Numbered from the stretch's first letter, positions 1 to 8,699 are shown. The stretch is 64,000 nucleotides of DNA from Treponema socranskii subsp. paredis ATCC 35535 (GCA_000413015.1 KE332515.1:1204731-1268730); one strand, 5' to 3'. The notes: generated by a model from the sequence alone, not told the origin. A program made the numbers and translations.

Positions 1-586
1 TATCTTTTCGGGATGAATTATCGTGCAGCAATTTCGCCGCAAAAGTTTTTCCCGTTCCGCTTTCGCCGAGAAAAAGTACGGACAAATCTTTCGGCGCGAT
101 TTCGGCAAGACGCCGTTTCAAATCCGTAATAATTTTTGAAGACCCCGCAAATTTTTCGAAACCGCTTATGTCGACCGTACGGGAAAATGAACGCACCGGT
201 TTTTTAAAAATCCGCTCTATATCGTTTGCTTCGGGCAAATGCCGTTTGACGACGGTACGCAGCAGATCGGAATCGCACGGAAAGGGAATACATGATTTGT
301 GATAGCGCTGTATATGCGAAAGCGAAAAAGCGCTGTCGGATTTTACAAGAAAGAGAATGCGGGAACGGCGCGCAATGTCGATACAAATCTTTTCGGCAGC
401 TCCGCCGCATTGCGCGGTGTCGATAAGAACGGGATTCGGGAAAGCGGACAGGGCATAGGAATCCGGACGGACGGAATCGACCACTCTGACCGAAAAAACC
501 GGCTCGAGGGCGTGACGGCACCAATCGATCACCTTTACATCGGAAGATATTAAAACGACGGTATTCAGACTCGGAAAAACATCCAT
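1..586 (-). CDS. Sigma-54-dependent response regulator, N-terminal part (runs off the window)
   Basis: Only the first 195 residues are present; the gene continues beyond base 1. Residues 1 to about 110 look like a CheY-type receiver (hydrophobic VVLISSD strand near the N-terminus, candidate phospho-Asp in PVLIDTA). After a linker comes the start of a sigma-54 AAA+ domain: TVDISGFEKFAG, then LFLGESGTGKT, whose GESGTGKT is the Walker A of NtrC-type activators. The ATG at 586 follows a GGGGGA ribosome site. By family, such proteins use ATP to remodel sigma-54 RNA polymerase at -24/-12 promoters. No partner kinase is visible. The receiver's acidic pocket is not clearly conserved, so it may be a pseudo-receiver. 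Confidence 0.85.
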   Translation of the reverse strand, partial: MDVFPSLNTVVLISSDVKVIDWCRHALEPVFSVRVVDSVRPDSYALSAFPNPVLIDTAQCGGAAEKICIDIARRSRILFLVKSDSAFSLSHIQRYHKSCIPFPCDSDLLRTVVKRHLPEANDIERIFKKPVRSFSRTVDISGFEKFAGSSKIITDLKRRLAEIAPKDLSVLFLGESGTGKTFAAKLLHDNSSRKD

Positions 587-723
587 CGTTCCCCCGTTTC
601 AAACACACATTCGAATCGGCACGGCTCCGCAGAAAACTCCGAATCTCCGCCCGATAACTAACTGCCAATGATTAAGGCGCGCTCTTTTCTCCGATCCCGC
701 AAATTATATTTTCGGAAAATCGT

Positions 724-1467
724 TTATGTATTTTTTTTGAAAAGACGATAGCCTATCAATAACAGTATATACCACAAGTAGGGAAAAAGCAAAAATATTT
801 TCAAAGGATTATGAAGGATTTCCGCAAATATTTCGTGTCCGCGCGCAAATGTTTTTTCGTCGATGCGCTTAATGCGTTCAGCAAAAATGCCGAGCACGTC
901 TTTATAATAAATAAAAATACTCGACGCAAAGCGGTTCCGTCTGCGGTACACCCATACGTCTTTTTCTTTGATACCGTCGCTTACGAGAACCAGAGCGGGA
1001 GACGATTTGTAGATCGCCTGCACGACGGCGGCTTCCGCATTTTTCGAATAATAACCGATATAGCGTCCGACGATCTGTAAATTCGGAAAGGTATCGCGCA
1101 CGTTCGATTCGGCTTTTTGCAGCGTCACCCTCCGGGAGCCGAGCAAAAAAATCGATTTGTAATGGCGCTCAAGCACCGACAACACTTCGATTACCGCATT
1201 GAAAGGATTGTAGCGCACCGGTATCGATTTTTTTAGAAATTTAGCGCCTGCGATGATACTCTTTGAAACGGGCAAAATCAAATCGGCGCTGCGCACGCAT
1301 TCGGCATATTCGCTTTTTCCGCGCGCACGAAGCAGATCCCACACCGACAAAAATACGATCTGTTTCGTTCCGGGCTTTGCAAGAAGTTCAAGCACTTCGG
1401 ATTCGATGTCTTCCGCACGGCAAATATCGACGCTTACGCCTGCGACGCTTATCCTTTGAATACTCAT
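724..1467 (-). CDS. WecG/TagA/CpsF-family glycosyltransferase
   Basis: 247 aa. It has the layout of the WecG/TagA/CpsF family, which transfers a sugar (often ManNAc) to an undecaprenyl-linked acceptor in surface-polymer synthesis. Visible landmarks are a VFLSVWDLLRAR strand, SADLILPVSKSI, IFLLGSRRVTLQKAE (the 'G(G/S)..' nucleotide-sugar loop) and a basic C-terminus. The C-terminal 25 residues form a hydrophobic segment (IFLLFPYLWYILLLIGYRLF), consistent with membrane attachment. The gene stands alone behind its own promoter, with the -10 box only nine bases from the ATG. The acceptor and donor cannot be told from sequence. Confidence 0.85.
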   Translation of the reverse strand: MSIQRISVAGVSVDICRAEDIESEVLELLAKPGTKQIVFLSVWDLLRARGKSEYAECVRSADLILPVSKSIIAGAKFLKKSIPVRYNPFNAVIEVLSVLERHYKSIFLLGSRRVTLQKAESNVRDTFPNLQIVGRYIGYYSKNAEAAVVQAIYKSSPALVLVSDGIKEKDVWVYRRRNRFASSIFIYYKDVLGIFAERIKRIDEKTFARGHEIFAEILHNPLKIFLLFPYLWYILLLIGYRLFKKNT

Positions 1468-1476
1468 ACCGCCCTT

Positions 1477-1505
1477 ATTTTAATTTACCGTACAAAATTA
1501 TGCAA
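1477..1505 (-). promoter_or_regulatory. Promoter of the WecG-like gene, nearly leaderless
   Basis: TTGCAT (1505-1500), 17-base spacer, TAAAAT (1482-1477), then nine bases to the ATG at 1467. Initiation about seven bases past the -10 leaves a leader of two or three bases, so the AAGGG just before the ATG would not be transcribed. Confidence 0.6.
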
Positions 1506-1615
1506 GGCAAGCTGCGGAAGCTTCCCCGCCCGCCAAGAGGAAATACGTTGATTTATTTTTTCGGACGGCAACTATGTGCGCCCCCGCCCGCCGTATAATG
1601 CCGCGGATTTTCTCC

Positions 1616-1644
1616 TTGACAAGAAATCAATCTCAGCATACACT
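1616..1644 (+). promoter_or_regulatory. Promoter of ptsN-like gene, leaderless geometry
   Basis: Perfect TTGACA (1616-1621), 17-base spacer, TACACT (1639-1644), then six bases to ATG 1651. Predicted transcription start coincides with the A of the ATG; there is no Shine-Dalgarno site. Confidence 0.75.
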
Positions 1645-1650
1645 GTCAGT

Positions 1651-2097
1651 ATGGACTTAAGAACAGTATTAACGACCGATACCGTAGATCTCCATCTCAA
1701 GGGAACGACAAAGGAAGCGATCATCGACGAAATGCTCGAATTGCTCGTAAAGGCCGGTAAAGTTACAGATAAAGCGGCCGCCCGCGAATGCGTACTCGAC
1801 CGCGAACGCAAAATGTCTACCGGCATGAAACACGGCATCGCGATCCCCCACGGAAAAACGGATACGGTGAGCGACCTCGTCGCGTGCATCGGCATTTCCG
1901 ACAATCCCGTCGATTTCGATTCTCTCGATCAGGAACCCTGCCGCATCTTTATCATGACGCTCTCGCCGGTAAACAAAACCGGTCCGCATCTTCAGTTCCT
2001 CGCGGAAGTAAGTCTCCTGTTTAAGAGCCCCGAAAAACGGCAGCTCATTCTCGAAACACAGGATAAGGCGGAAGTCATCAGAATACTCACCGAATAG
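1651..2097 (+). CDS. PTS IIA (PtsN/fructose-type) domain protein
   Basis: 148 aa, a single EIIA domain of the fructose/mannitol/PtsN superfamily. The phosphorylated histidine is in KHGIAIPHGKT, and the family signature continues through LVACIGIS and the C-terminal helix LLFKSPEKRQLIL. Such free-standing IIA proteins usually regulate rather than import sugar: they accept phosphate from HPr or NPr and act on partners. No IIB or IIC domain lies nearby. An in-frame ATG at 1576 would extend the protein, but it precedes the TTGACA promoter, so 1651 is the better start. A strong terminator follows the stop codon. Confidence 0.88.
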   Translation: MDLRTVLTTDTVDLHLKGTTKEAIIDEMLELLVKAGKVTDKAAARECVLDRERKMSTGMKHGIAIPHGKTDTVSDLVACIGISDNPVDFDSLDQEPCRIFIMTLSPVNKTGPHLQFLAEVSLLFKSPEKRQLILETQDKAEVIRILTE

Positions 2098-2135
2098 CGT
2101 TTTCGGTTTTTATTTTTCCGTAAAACGGTCAAAGG

Positions 2136-2172
2136 CGGTCTTTATGTATTGCATGAAGACCGTTTTTATTTT
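2136..2172 (+). terminator. Intrinsic terminator after the PTS IIA gene
   Basis: An 11-bp stem (CGGTCTTTATG / CATGAAGACCG, one G-T pair) with a 5-base loop, followed by TTTTTATTTT. A competing 5' arm (AACGGTC at 2124-2130) can also pair with the descending arm. The -35 of the next gene lies in the loop and descending arm. Confidence 0.8.
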
Positions 2173-2177
2173 AAACT
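2149..2177 (+). promoter_or_regulatory. Promoter of the 2184 gene, leaderless geometry
   Basis: TTGCAT (2149-2154), 17-base spacer, TAAACT (2172-2177), six bases, ATG at 2184. It overlaps the preceding terminator. Confidence 0.6.
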
Positions 2178-2183
2178 CACGCT

Positions 2184-2723
2184 ATGAAAATCGACGCACA
2201 GTTCGAATCGAAAAACGGAAAACTCTATGCGCTCAAAACGGGCGCGGAAGCGGATACGGGCGCTTTGATTCCGTTCGATTCGGGCGTCCTTTCCGGCGCT
2301 TCGTCCGAAATCGCGGAAACGGAAGCGCAAAAGTTTTCGAAGGACAAGGGAAAAATACTTGCCGTATACGTTCCGCATGGCGCCGCGGAAATTTCTGAAA
2401 ATATGTACGACGAAATGTATCTTGCTGCCCTCCGCGTGTTTTTAAAGAGTATCGAAGCATACGGCGCGTACGCCGTAGTCGTCCCGATTTCGGACTGCAG
2501 TGCCGAACGGTTAACGCAAACGATGTGCCATACGGCGAGGCGGATTAAAGACTGCGCGTCCGTCATCGGTTTTGCTCTCCCCGATGCACTGACGGAAAGC
2601 GAAGCGGCGGCATTTACGGACGCGATGAGCGCCAAGCACGCTCACTACGTCTATTTTTCGAATCGGTATGCGGGTTCGTCCTTTATCGCGTATGCCGTCG
2701 AAAACGGATACGAGCAACCGTAA
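2184..2723 (+). CDS. Conserved-looking hypothetical protein
   Basis: 179 aa, no signal peptide or membrane segment, and no family that I recognise. The chain begins MKIDAQFESKNGKLYAL and has an alternating pattern of beta strands and helices (GKILAVYVPHG, AYAVVVPISD, ASVIGFALPD, HAHYVYFSNRY), suggesting an alpha/beta fold. Codon use matches its neighbours, and it has its own well-formed promoter six bases from the ATG, so the gene is probably real. No ribosome site is present. A short hairpin (CGAGTTTT / AAAACTCG around 2790-2811) follows. Confidence 0.7.
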   Translation: MKIDAQFESKNGKLYALKTGAEADTGALIPFDSGVLSGASSEIAETEAQKFSKDKGKILAVYVPHGAAEISENMYDEMYLAALRVFLKSIEAYGAYAVVVPISDCSAERLTQTMCHTARRIKDCASVIGFALPDALTESEAAAFTDAMSAKHAHYVYFSNRYAGSSFIAYAVENGYEQP

Positions 2724-2929
2724 GCTTTCGCCGCCGGCGGAAATACGGACGTTTAAACGAGCCGCTAAAATAGCGCGTCTCGTCTAATTTCGAGTTTTCT
2801 TCAAAAACTCGTGGATATACGTGTGCGCTCTCGCGCACTAATGCGGCATTTTCGGAAATCGACATTTTCTGCAATACCGCATTTACAGGGACGCAAAGAC
2901 GACACAATCGTACGCGCAGCAATTATCGG

Positions 2930-2935
2930 TATAAT
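2930..2935 (+). promoter_or_regulatory. Candidate -10 of the lytic transglycosylase gene
   Basis: A perfect TATAAT ends four bases before the ATG at 2940. No convincing -35 is seen at the usual distance. If used, transcription starts at about the second codon position or the ATG itself. Confidence 0.45.
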
Positions 2936-2939
2936 AAAA

Positions 2940-3704
2940 ATGAAATACAAACCCGACGGGAAAAATTTTGCAAAGACACGACGCAGCGCTCTCATCTTTA
3001 TAAGCATATTCGTCGCATTGTCTCTGTCGATATTTTTTATATTTCCCGAGCAAAAAATTACCCCGTTTGATATTCCCGTTGCGGAAAACGAAAGGCCGAA
3101 AATACGGGCGGAATTCAATACGCCGCTGTCCGATAAACCGGCAGCCGTTCGGCACGGAGACGAGGGGCTCACGCTCTACCGTCAGCCCTATTATCGGCTC
3201 GCCGTCGAAGATTTTTATATCAGCGAAACGAACAACCGCGATATTACGCTTGCGATCCTGGAATTCGCCGACAAAAACGATATTCCTCTGTCGCTCGCGT
3301 TTTCCCTTGCATATACGGAAAGCCGCTACAATATACGCGCGGTCAACTACAATACGAACAGCTCGATCGACCGCGGCCTCTTCCAACTCAACGACCGCTC
3401 GTTTCCGCAGCTCGTCGAAAAAGATTTTTTCAATCCCGCAGTCAGTGCGCGCTACGGCATGGCGCACTTGCGCTTTTGTCTCAATATCGCCGGAAACATC
3501 ATCCCCGCGCTCGCAATGTACAACGCGGGCGCCAACCGAGTGCGTTCAAACAGCACGCCGCAGTCGACGCTGAACTATATCGGAAATATCATGACGCACA
3601 AACAGATGATCGATAAACGCTTTGCCGAAGAAGTTATGGCATACATCGATTATAATAATCCTCTCGATGCGAACGTATCGGTCGCGATGGGCGGAAAACG
3701 ATAG
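2940..3704 (+). CDS. Membrane-anchored lytic transglycosylase (SLT domain)
   Basis: 254 aa from the ATG at 2940. Residues 18-36 form one membrane anchor (ALIFISIFVALSLSIFFIF), placing the enzyme on the periplasmic side. The C-terminal half is an SLT fold: catalytic Glu in LAYTESRYN, then DRGLFQLN and ALAMYNAG, the three classic motifs of soluble lytic transglycosylases. These cleave the glycan strands of peptidoglycan to 1,6-anhydro ends. An in-frame start at 2811 lies upstream of the TATAAT and adds a non-conserved arm, so it was not used. The gene is monocistronic and runs into a dispersed repeat. Confidence 0.85.
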   Translation: MKYKPDGKNFAKTRRSALIFISIFVALSLSIFFIFPEQKITPFDIPVAENERPKIRAEFNTPLSDKPAAVRHGDEGLTLYRQPYYRLAVEDFYISETNNRDITLAILEFADKNDIPLSLAFSLAYTESRYNIRAVNYNTNSSIDRGLFQLNDRSFPQLVEKDFFNPAVSARYGMAHLRFCLNIAGNIIPALAMYNAGANRVRSNSTPQSTLNYIGNIMTHKQMIDKRFAEEVMAYIDYNNPLDANVSVAMGGKR

Positions 3705-3711
3705 ACGTAAT

Positions 3712-3804
3712 CCGGTAAAACTTTTTAAAATCGCATCGAACGCAAATTTTCCGTCCCGTGTGCACCGCTTCGAGCCGCGCACAGGCAGCCGCCGAACGGA
3801 GTCG
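3712..3804. repeat. Intergenic repeat family A, copy 1
   Basis: 93 bp, about nine-tenths identical to 9718-9811 in the same orientation. It begins CCGGTAAAA and ends near GAACGGAGTCG. An internal inverted repeat GTGTGC...GCGCAC keeps pairing through a G-T change relative to copy 2. It lies between the convergent transglycosylase and metallo-beta-lactamase genes. Confidence 0.85.
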
Positions 3805-3815
3805 TGTATCGGATT

Positions 3816-4586
3816 TTATTTCCGTATGCCGATATCGTACGGAGTAAACAATACGGGTAGAGAAGTATTCGGAAAAACGGCGCATGCTTCCGCCGCCATG
3901 TCTTTTTGCAGTTCGGGAGACAGAGGCAGGTGACAGAGTATAAGCCGTTTTGCATGCGCTTTTACGGCCGTCATCGCAGCCTGACGAGCGCTTGTGTGTC
4001 CCGCTTTTTCGAGCAACGCTTCATCGAATACGGTACCGCCCGCTTCATGAACAAGCAGATCCGCATCTGACATTTGAAAAGGAACTTCTTTCAGCATACG
4101 CGTATCCGCCGAATATGCAAAACGCGCCGAGCCGTCGGTCAAAAAGATACCGCATGTCGGAATCGTATGATCGACATCGAATAAATCCGCACAAAACGAT
4201 CCCTCTATATTCACCGGCTTTCCGCCGTAAACCGTCCATTGTATCGGAATCATATTTTCTTTTTGAAAAAGCGCAAACACGCTGCACAGCGCTTTTGCAC
4301 ACTCAAGCGTCGCCGCGCTTCCTATAATCCGCAAAGGTTTTGATCGTTTTAGGATCCAAAGATTGTGAATTAAAGACGGCAAAGCGTACATATGATCGAT
4401 ATGCGCATGCGTTAAAATCACCGCATCAAGGTCTATAGGATCGTAGCCTGCCTGCCGAATCAGCTGTGCCGGAGAACCGCTCGTATCGACGAGCACAAAT
4501 GCCTCCCCGCTGTCCGCGAGCAAAGACGTATTTCCGGAACCTGCGCTTTGCAGACATCCTTGGGCGCCGAGAAAAATTACTTTCAT
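3816..4586 (-). CDS. Metallo-beta-lactamase-fold hydrolase, RNase Z-like
   Basis: 256 aa with the zinc-binding motif THAHIDH (about residues 59-65), further ligands in DVDHTI and the C-terminal HLPL, and the glycine-rich start VIFLGAQG. It resembles RNase Z/ElaC-like or PhnP-like members, but the substrate cannot be assigned. Its ATG overlaps the stop codon of tctA by four bases (ATGA), so it is translationally coupled as the last gene of the AraC-controlled operon. That suggests a role in processing what the transporter brings in, for example a lactone or phosphodiester; this is inference only. Confidence 0.8.
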   Translation of the reverse strand: MKVIFLGAQGCLQSAGSGNTSLLADSGEAFVLVDTSGSPAQLIRQAGYDPIDLDAVILTHAHIDHMYALPSLIHNLWILKRSKPLRIIGSAATLECAKALCSVFALFQKENMIPIQWTVYGGKPVNIEGSFCADLFDVDHTIPTCGIFLTDGSARFAYSADTRMLKEVPFQMSDADLLVHEAGGTVFDEALLEKAGHTSARQAAMTAVKAHAKRLILCHLPLSPELQKDMAAEACAVFPNTSLPVLFTPYDIGIRK

Positions 4587-6100
4587 ATCGTTTTTCGCTT
4601 ACGAGTCATTATGGGGAAAACGATTGAAAAGAGGGCCGCCGCGATAAATAAAAGACAGATAGGCTTGGTAAAAAAGGTAAAATAATTTCCGCCTGCAAGT
4701 TTTACCGCACGCCTGAAATTTTCTTCAAACATACCGCCCAAAATCAAACCCAATACGATCGGTGCGATCGGAAAATCGTTGCGCTTCAATACATAACCGA
4801 TCAAACCCATCGCAAGCGCAATTCCCATATTGTAAATACCGACAGCTGTAGCTTGACCTGCGATCGCATAAGAACCGATAAACGATAAAACCAGCACCAA
4901 CGGCAGCAAGAGCTGTTGCGGAATGTTAAGCACTTTCGGATAGAGACGGATACCGCCGAGCTGAAAGACCGCCATAAAGATATTCGATATAAATAAGGTC
5001 ACAAAGATTGCATATACAAGCGCCATATTTTGCCGGAACAATTGAAAACCCGGTGTTATCCCTTTTATCATCAAAGCGCCGATAAGCACTGCCGTCGCTG
5101 CGTCTCCGGGAATTCCCAAGGCAAGAGCGGGGATCAAAGCTCCGCCGGTTACCGCATTGTTTGCAACTTCGGGGGCAAATACGCCTTCGAGACATCCGCT
5201 TCCGATCGGTTCAAGTTTTCCTTTTGATGCCGCGCAAATATCCTTTGCCGTATTTCTTGCCAAAAAAACGGCAATCGACGCGCCCGTACCGGGAATCGCA
5301 CCGACAATCGTACCTATACCGGTGGAACTTAAAATTATTTTCCACATCTGCCCTATCTTTTTTAAAGGCGGAAAAATACGGTCTATTTTTACTTTTTCCG
5401 TTTTTGATACGGGGCGGTTCAATTTATGCATTTCAAAGAATACTTGCGAAATTCCGTATAAGCCTATAAGCGTTGAAGTCAAATCCAAACCTTTTGCCAA
5501 AGGAGTCGTCGCCAGATAAGAAGAAAAGGGTATCCTCAATTGTCCGCTGAAAGGATCCGTTCCTAAAAATGCAAGCGCCATACCGAATGCTCCCATGAGC
5601 AAACCTTTCATAACATTATTTGCGGAAACCGAAGCGATAATAACAAGGCCTACCAAAGCGAGCGTAGTCTTTTCCGCGGGTCCGAATGCAAGCGTCAAGC
5701 GTGCAATCAAGGGCGCAAATAAAACGAGACAAAGCAGGCTGCCCATCCCGCCTATAAGAGACGCAACAACGGCGCCTCCCAAAGCCTGATCGGCTTTGCC
5801 TTTTTTCGTCATGAGAATACCGTCTTCAACGGTCGCTATGGCGTTAGGATTTCCGGGTATGCCGAGCAATATGGCGGGAATGGAAGCGCCGCTGACCGCA
5901 CCGCAGTATACGGCAAGCAAAAGTCCGATTCCCGTCGCACTTGGCAAATGAAAACTGATCGGCATAATCAATGCGATGCCCATCGTAGCCGTCAATCCGG
6001 GAAGCGCTCCGAGTATGATGCCCAAAATCGATCCGAACGCCATCCACAGCAGCGTCGATATATTCGCAACCTGAAGTAATCCTTGCAGAAAAGTATCCAT
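4583..6100 (-). CDS. tctA: Tripartite tricarboxylate transporter, large membrane subunit TctA
   Basis: 505 aa from the ATG at 6100. It is highly hydrophobic, with roughly 11-12 membrane spans. TctA signatures are GALPGLTATMGIALIMP near the N-terminus and the repeated GAIPGTGASIAVFLA in the middle. With TctB and TctC it forms a secondary, binding-protein-dependent importer of carboxylates. A TTG at 6124 would extend it, but GAGAGG ahead of 6100 and family alignment favour 6100. It sits 17 bases after tctB and overlaps the downstream hydrolase gene by four bases. Confidence 0.93.
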   Translation of the reverse strand: MDTFLQGLLQVANISTLLWMAFGSILGIILGALPGLTATMGIALIMPISFHLPSATGIGLLLAVYCGAVSGASIPAILLGIPGNPNAIATVEDGILMTKKGKADQALGGAVVASLIGGMGSLLCLVLFAPLIARLTLAFGPAEKTTLALVGLVIIASVSANNVMKGLLMGAFGMALAFLGTDPFSGQLRIPFSSYLATTPLAKGLDLTSTLIGLYGISQVFFEMHKLNRPVSKTEKVKIDRIFPPLKKIGQMWKIILSSTGIGTIVGAIPGTGASIAVFLARNTAKDICAASKGKLEPIGSGCLEGVFAPEVANNAVTGGALIPALALGIPGDAATAVLIGALMIKGITPGFQLFRQNMALVYAIFVTLFISNIFMAVFQLGGIRLYPKVLNIPQQLLLPLVLVLSFIGSYAIAGQATAVGIYNMGIALAMGLIGYVLKRNDFPIAPIVLGLILGGMFEENFRRAVKLAGGNYFTFFTKPICLLFIAAALFSIVFPIMTRKRKTI

Positions 6101-6117
6101 AACTAAAACCGCCTCTC

Positions 6118-6840
6118 TTACCAAAAAATAAGTCCTTTGACCAATTCGACAAGGAACAATTGTTTAAAAACAAGATAGATTATTTCGGTAGACGTCGTTG
6201 CAATAACAGCAGAAAGCCAAGTATGGTACGCGCTCTTATCATCATTTGCAGGCCATTTTTTTCGACAGAGCTTCACGGCGGCAATGATCCAAAGTACCGT
6301 AATAACGAGAGTGCAAGCCGCGGTAAAAGACGGAGACCCGACCCACGACGGAACGATTCCCCTTCTTCCGGCAGACAATAAATTGCGGGTAATAAGCCGG
6401 CCGAGCGTATAAAGCAGCAAAATATTGACGAGAGAAGCAATACAGCCGGACACTAAAAATTTCAGATCTTTCTTACGGATGTCTCCCTGTTGATTTGCAA
6501 AACACAAAAAAAACAGCAGGAGTACCGTACACGGAATAAAGCCCGCACTCCGTATGCAAAATATATAAGCAACAGCAAGCGCGAGCGTAAGGACAAACAG
6601 GCGCTTTTCAGGCTTCGACATCGCGTCCTCTTCTTTTTCGCTACGCTTATCGGTTATCAGTAAATATACCGATGTGATAAACATAAAAATGGAAAAGACG
6701 AGGGGTAAAATCATGCCGCCCGGATCACCGCCGACTTCATCGCCGATCATCCTTGAACTGCCGGAACTGATTACGTAGATAAAATACAATCCCGATAAAA
6801 TAACGAAAGCTATCAGAATCGGTTTTTTATCTTTAAGCAT
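6118..6840 (-). CDS. tctB: Tripartite tricarboxylate transporter, small membrane subunit TctB
   Basis: 240 aa with four main hydrophobic segments: near residues 8-25, 43-60, 82-118 (a pair), and further C-terminal helices. This matches the TctB family, although it is longer than the usual 150-180 aa. It carries an extra C-terminal pair of hydrophobic segments (AACTLVITVLWIIAAVKL and AVIATTSTEIIYLVFKQLFL). AGGAC precedes the ATG. Position between tctC and tctA, with short gaps, supports the call more than sequence does, because TctB proteins are poorly conserved. Confidence 0.85.
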   Translation of the reverse strand: MLKDKKPILIAFVILSGLYFIYVISSGSSRMIGDEVGGDPGGMILPLVFSIFMFITSVYLLITDKRSEKEEDAMSKPEKRLFVLTLALAVAYIFCIRSAGFIPCTVLLLFFLCFANQQGDIRKKDLKFLVSGCIASLVNILLLYTLGRLITRNLLSAGRRGIVPSWVGSPSFTAACTLVITVLWIIAAVKLCRKKWPANDDKSAYHTWLSAVIATTSTEIIYLVFKQLFLVELVKGLIFW

Positions 6841-6857
6841 ACCGTTGTCCTCATAAT

Positions 6858-7838
6858 TTATTTCATTTTATATAAACCGGCTTCTTTCAATATCGGTTCA
6901 TAATCCGCGATGATGCCTGCATCGTATGCGGCAAAGTCGTCGAGTTTATGGAACGATTGAATAAAACCGTTCGTCTTCATAAATTTTTGAAAACCGTCTG
7001 AATAAAAAGCTTTTTCAACCGCGTCGGCAAGCCATTTTTTTGCCGCTTCAGGAGTACCCTTTTTCACCGTCAACGAACGGAAAGAACCGCTCGGTATGGA
7101 AAGACCGGGATACCCCGCTTCCGCGATTGTCGGTACATCCGCCAACTCCGGAATTGAACTGTGTTTTTCACCGAGAATAGCCAACGGACGAAGCGACGCT
7201 TTATTTGCTTTGACTTCGGATTGACTGAAAATACCGACGTCACAATGACCGCCCAAAACGGAAGCTATAAGATCCGCTCCTCCCTTAAAAGGCGTTACGT
7301 TGAATACTTTATTTAAAGCGAGATTTATGCCCACGCTTGCAACACCCGTCGCGCCTCCCATACCGGCGTTTCCGAACGTGATTTTTCCGGGATTCGCTTT
7401 TGCAGCCGCTTCAACTTCTTTTAAGCTCTTCCACGGTTTATCGTTTCGCACCGCGATGATAAACGGATCCCAGTTCAAAGCCGCAATATAATCAAGCGCT
7501 TTATAGCCCTCGGTTAAGCCTTGCATCGTAGCCGCCGTCGTATGCGTACCGGAACCCAAAAGCGTATATCCGTCGGCAGCGCCGTTGATCACTTCATTCG
7601 TTCCCGTAGCACTTCCGGCTCCGGGCATATTCGTCACTATAAAATTCTGTCCCGTTGTCTTTTTCAAATCTTCGACCAAAGCACGGAAAATCAAATCCGT
7701 ACTGCCTCCGGCCGCATGCGGCACGACGATCGTTATCGTTTTTTCGGGATCGGGAAACGCGTTTTCGCCCGAACCCATAGCAAATACCGGAATAACGGCA
7801 AAAACCGCCGCCGACAACACCAAAGCAATTTTTTTCAT
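6858..7838 (-). CDS. tctC: Tripartite tricarboxylate transporter, solute-binding protein TctC
   Basis: 326 aa with an N-terminal signal sequence (MKKIALVLSAAVFAVIPVFA, followed by MGSGENAF). It has the Bug/TctC fold: TITIVVPHAAGGSTDLIFRAL near the mature N-terminus, where the family binds carboxylates, and ITFGNAGMGGATGV in the middle. A strong GGAGG precedes the ATG. It is the second gene of the operon, 42 bases after the PP2C-like gene. The substrate is probably a di- or tricarboxylate or a related acid and is not readable from sequence. Confidence 0.93.
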   Translation of the reverse strand: MKKIALVLSAAVFAVIPVFAMGSGENAFPDPEKTITIVVPHAAGGSTDLIFRALVEDLKKTTGQNFIVTNMPGAGSATGTNEVINGAADGYTLLGSGTHTTAATMQGLTEGYKALDYIAALNWDPFIIAVRNDKPWKSLKEVEAAAKANPGKITFGNAGMGGATGVASVGINLALNKVFNVTPFKGGADLIASVLGGHCDVGIFSQSEVKANKASLRPLAILGEKHSSIPELADVPTIAEAGYPGLSIPSGSFRSLTVKKGTPEAAKKWLADAVEKAFYSDGFQKFMKTNGFIQSFHKLDDFAAYDAGIIADYEPILKEAGLYKMK

Positions 7839-7880
7839 ACATACCTCCAGAATTTTCGTATATTTTACGTGTATGTGCGC

Positions 7881-8687
7881 TCACATCGTAAAGCGCACGT
7901 ACGTTCTGTCATCAAAACTTATATTACCGCTTTCGATTCCCTTGGTAGACACATGAAGTCTGTAACACTCGGGATCTTCCCGTAAAGTCTTCGCCAGTTC
8001 GGCTTCGCTTTTCTCCAGCGTCGGCAGCAATACGGGGTATCCGTCGCTCGCTAAAATGACTTCCGAACTTTTTTCCGGCAGACGAATCTTTTTTATTAAA
8101 GTTTCCGGAATTTCATCACCGTTTATAACGGCATATCCGTAGGGAGTATCGCCGCGGTTCGCAAAATTCGTCGCTTTAACAATCCACGGGAGAATTACCT
8201 TTCTGCCTTCATCGACAAAACTTCCTCCGGACAAACTTTGATCGGGCTGCAGATAAAGTATCATACTACGCAGATCGGCAAGAACGATATCGCTTTTTTT
8301 TACACTGGTATAAAGTGCGCCGTCGACCATCGCCTGACAGTCTCCGATAAGCCATATCTCGCGCTTCGAAACGGAACAGATAACGGCGACCGCCTGCAAA
8401 CCGTATTCTTTTTTATCGTAAGGAAAATCGGTACGCCGATAAAAATCCTCATAAGAGGCATTGCAGTTTTTGATGATATCGGTGCATTCCGAATCGGGGG
8501 CGCTTTGCTCTATGGCACGGGCGATCAGCTCTGCGGCAATCCGTCCGGTTTTCTTTTCACCGCAGATAAAATCGCTCTTTGAAGTAACGCCGTCGATTAC
8601 GGCAATAAAATGATCGGTGATTGTCAAAACGTCTTCGCAGTAACCGTCGCGCTTTTTACCTTTTACTATGGATTCTACTATCTTCAT
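7881..8687 (-). CDS. PP2C-like phosphatase-fold protein, first gene of the tct operon
   Basis: 268 aa. The PP2C/PPM metal-binding pattern is present in order: CEDVLTITDHFIAVIDGVTSK (about residues 17-37), WLIGDCQAMVDG (about 115-126), ILASDGYPVLL (about 209-219) and FDDRTYVRF at the C-terminus. The usual DGxGG is reduced to DGVTS. Family members hydrolyse phosphoserine or phosphothreonine using two metal ions; this compact divergent form could act on another phosphoester. It leads a TTT-transporter operon, which is unusual, and is divergent from an AraC regulator. Its -10 (CATAAT) ends six bases before the ATG and the -35 is poor, as expected for an activated promoter. Confidence 0.7.
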   Translation of the reverse strand: MKIVESIVKGKKRDGYCEDVLTITDHFIAVIDGVTSKSDFICGEKKTGRIAAELIARAIEQSAPDSECTDIIKNCNASYEDFYRRTDFPYDKKEYGLQAVAVICSVSKREIWLIGDCQAMVDGALYTSVKKSDIVLADLRSMILYLQPDQSLSGGSFVDEGRKVILPWIVKATNFANRGDTPYGYAVINGDEIPETLIKKIRLPEKSSEVILASDGYPVLLPTLEKSEAELAKTLREDPECYRLHVSTKGIESGNISFDDRTYVRFTM

Positions 8688-8693
8688 ATCGAA

Positions 8694-8699
8694 ATTATG
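8694..8699 (-). promoter_or_regulatory. Candidate -10 of the PP2C-tct operon
   Basis: CATAAT ends exactly six bases before the ATG at 8687. There is no good -35 at 17 bases, which fits dependence on an activator, plausibly the divergent AraC protein. Confidence 0.4.

Noticed and set aside
1593-1598. TATAAT upstream of ptsN
   Set aside because: A possible second -10, but with no good -35; the TTGACA/TACACT pair downstream is stronger.
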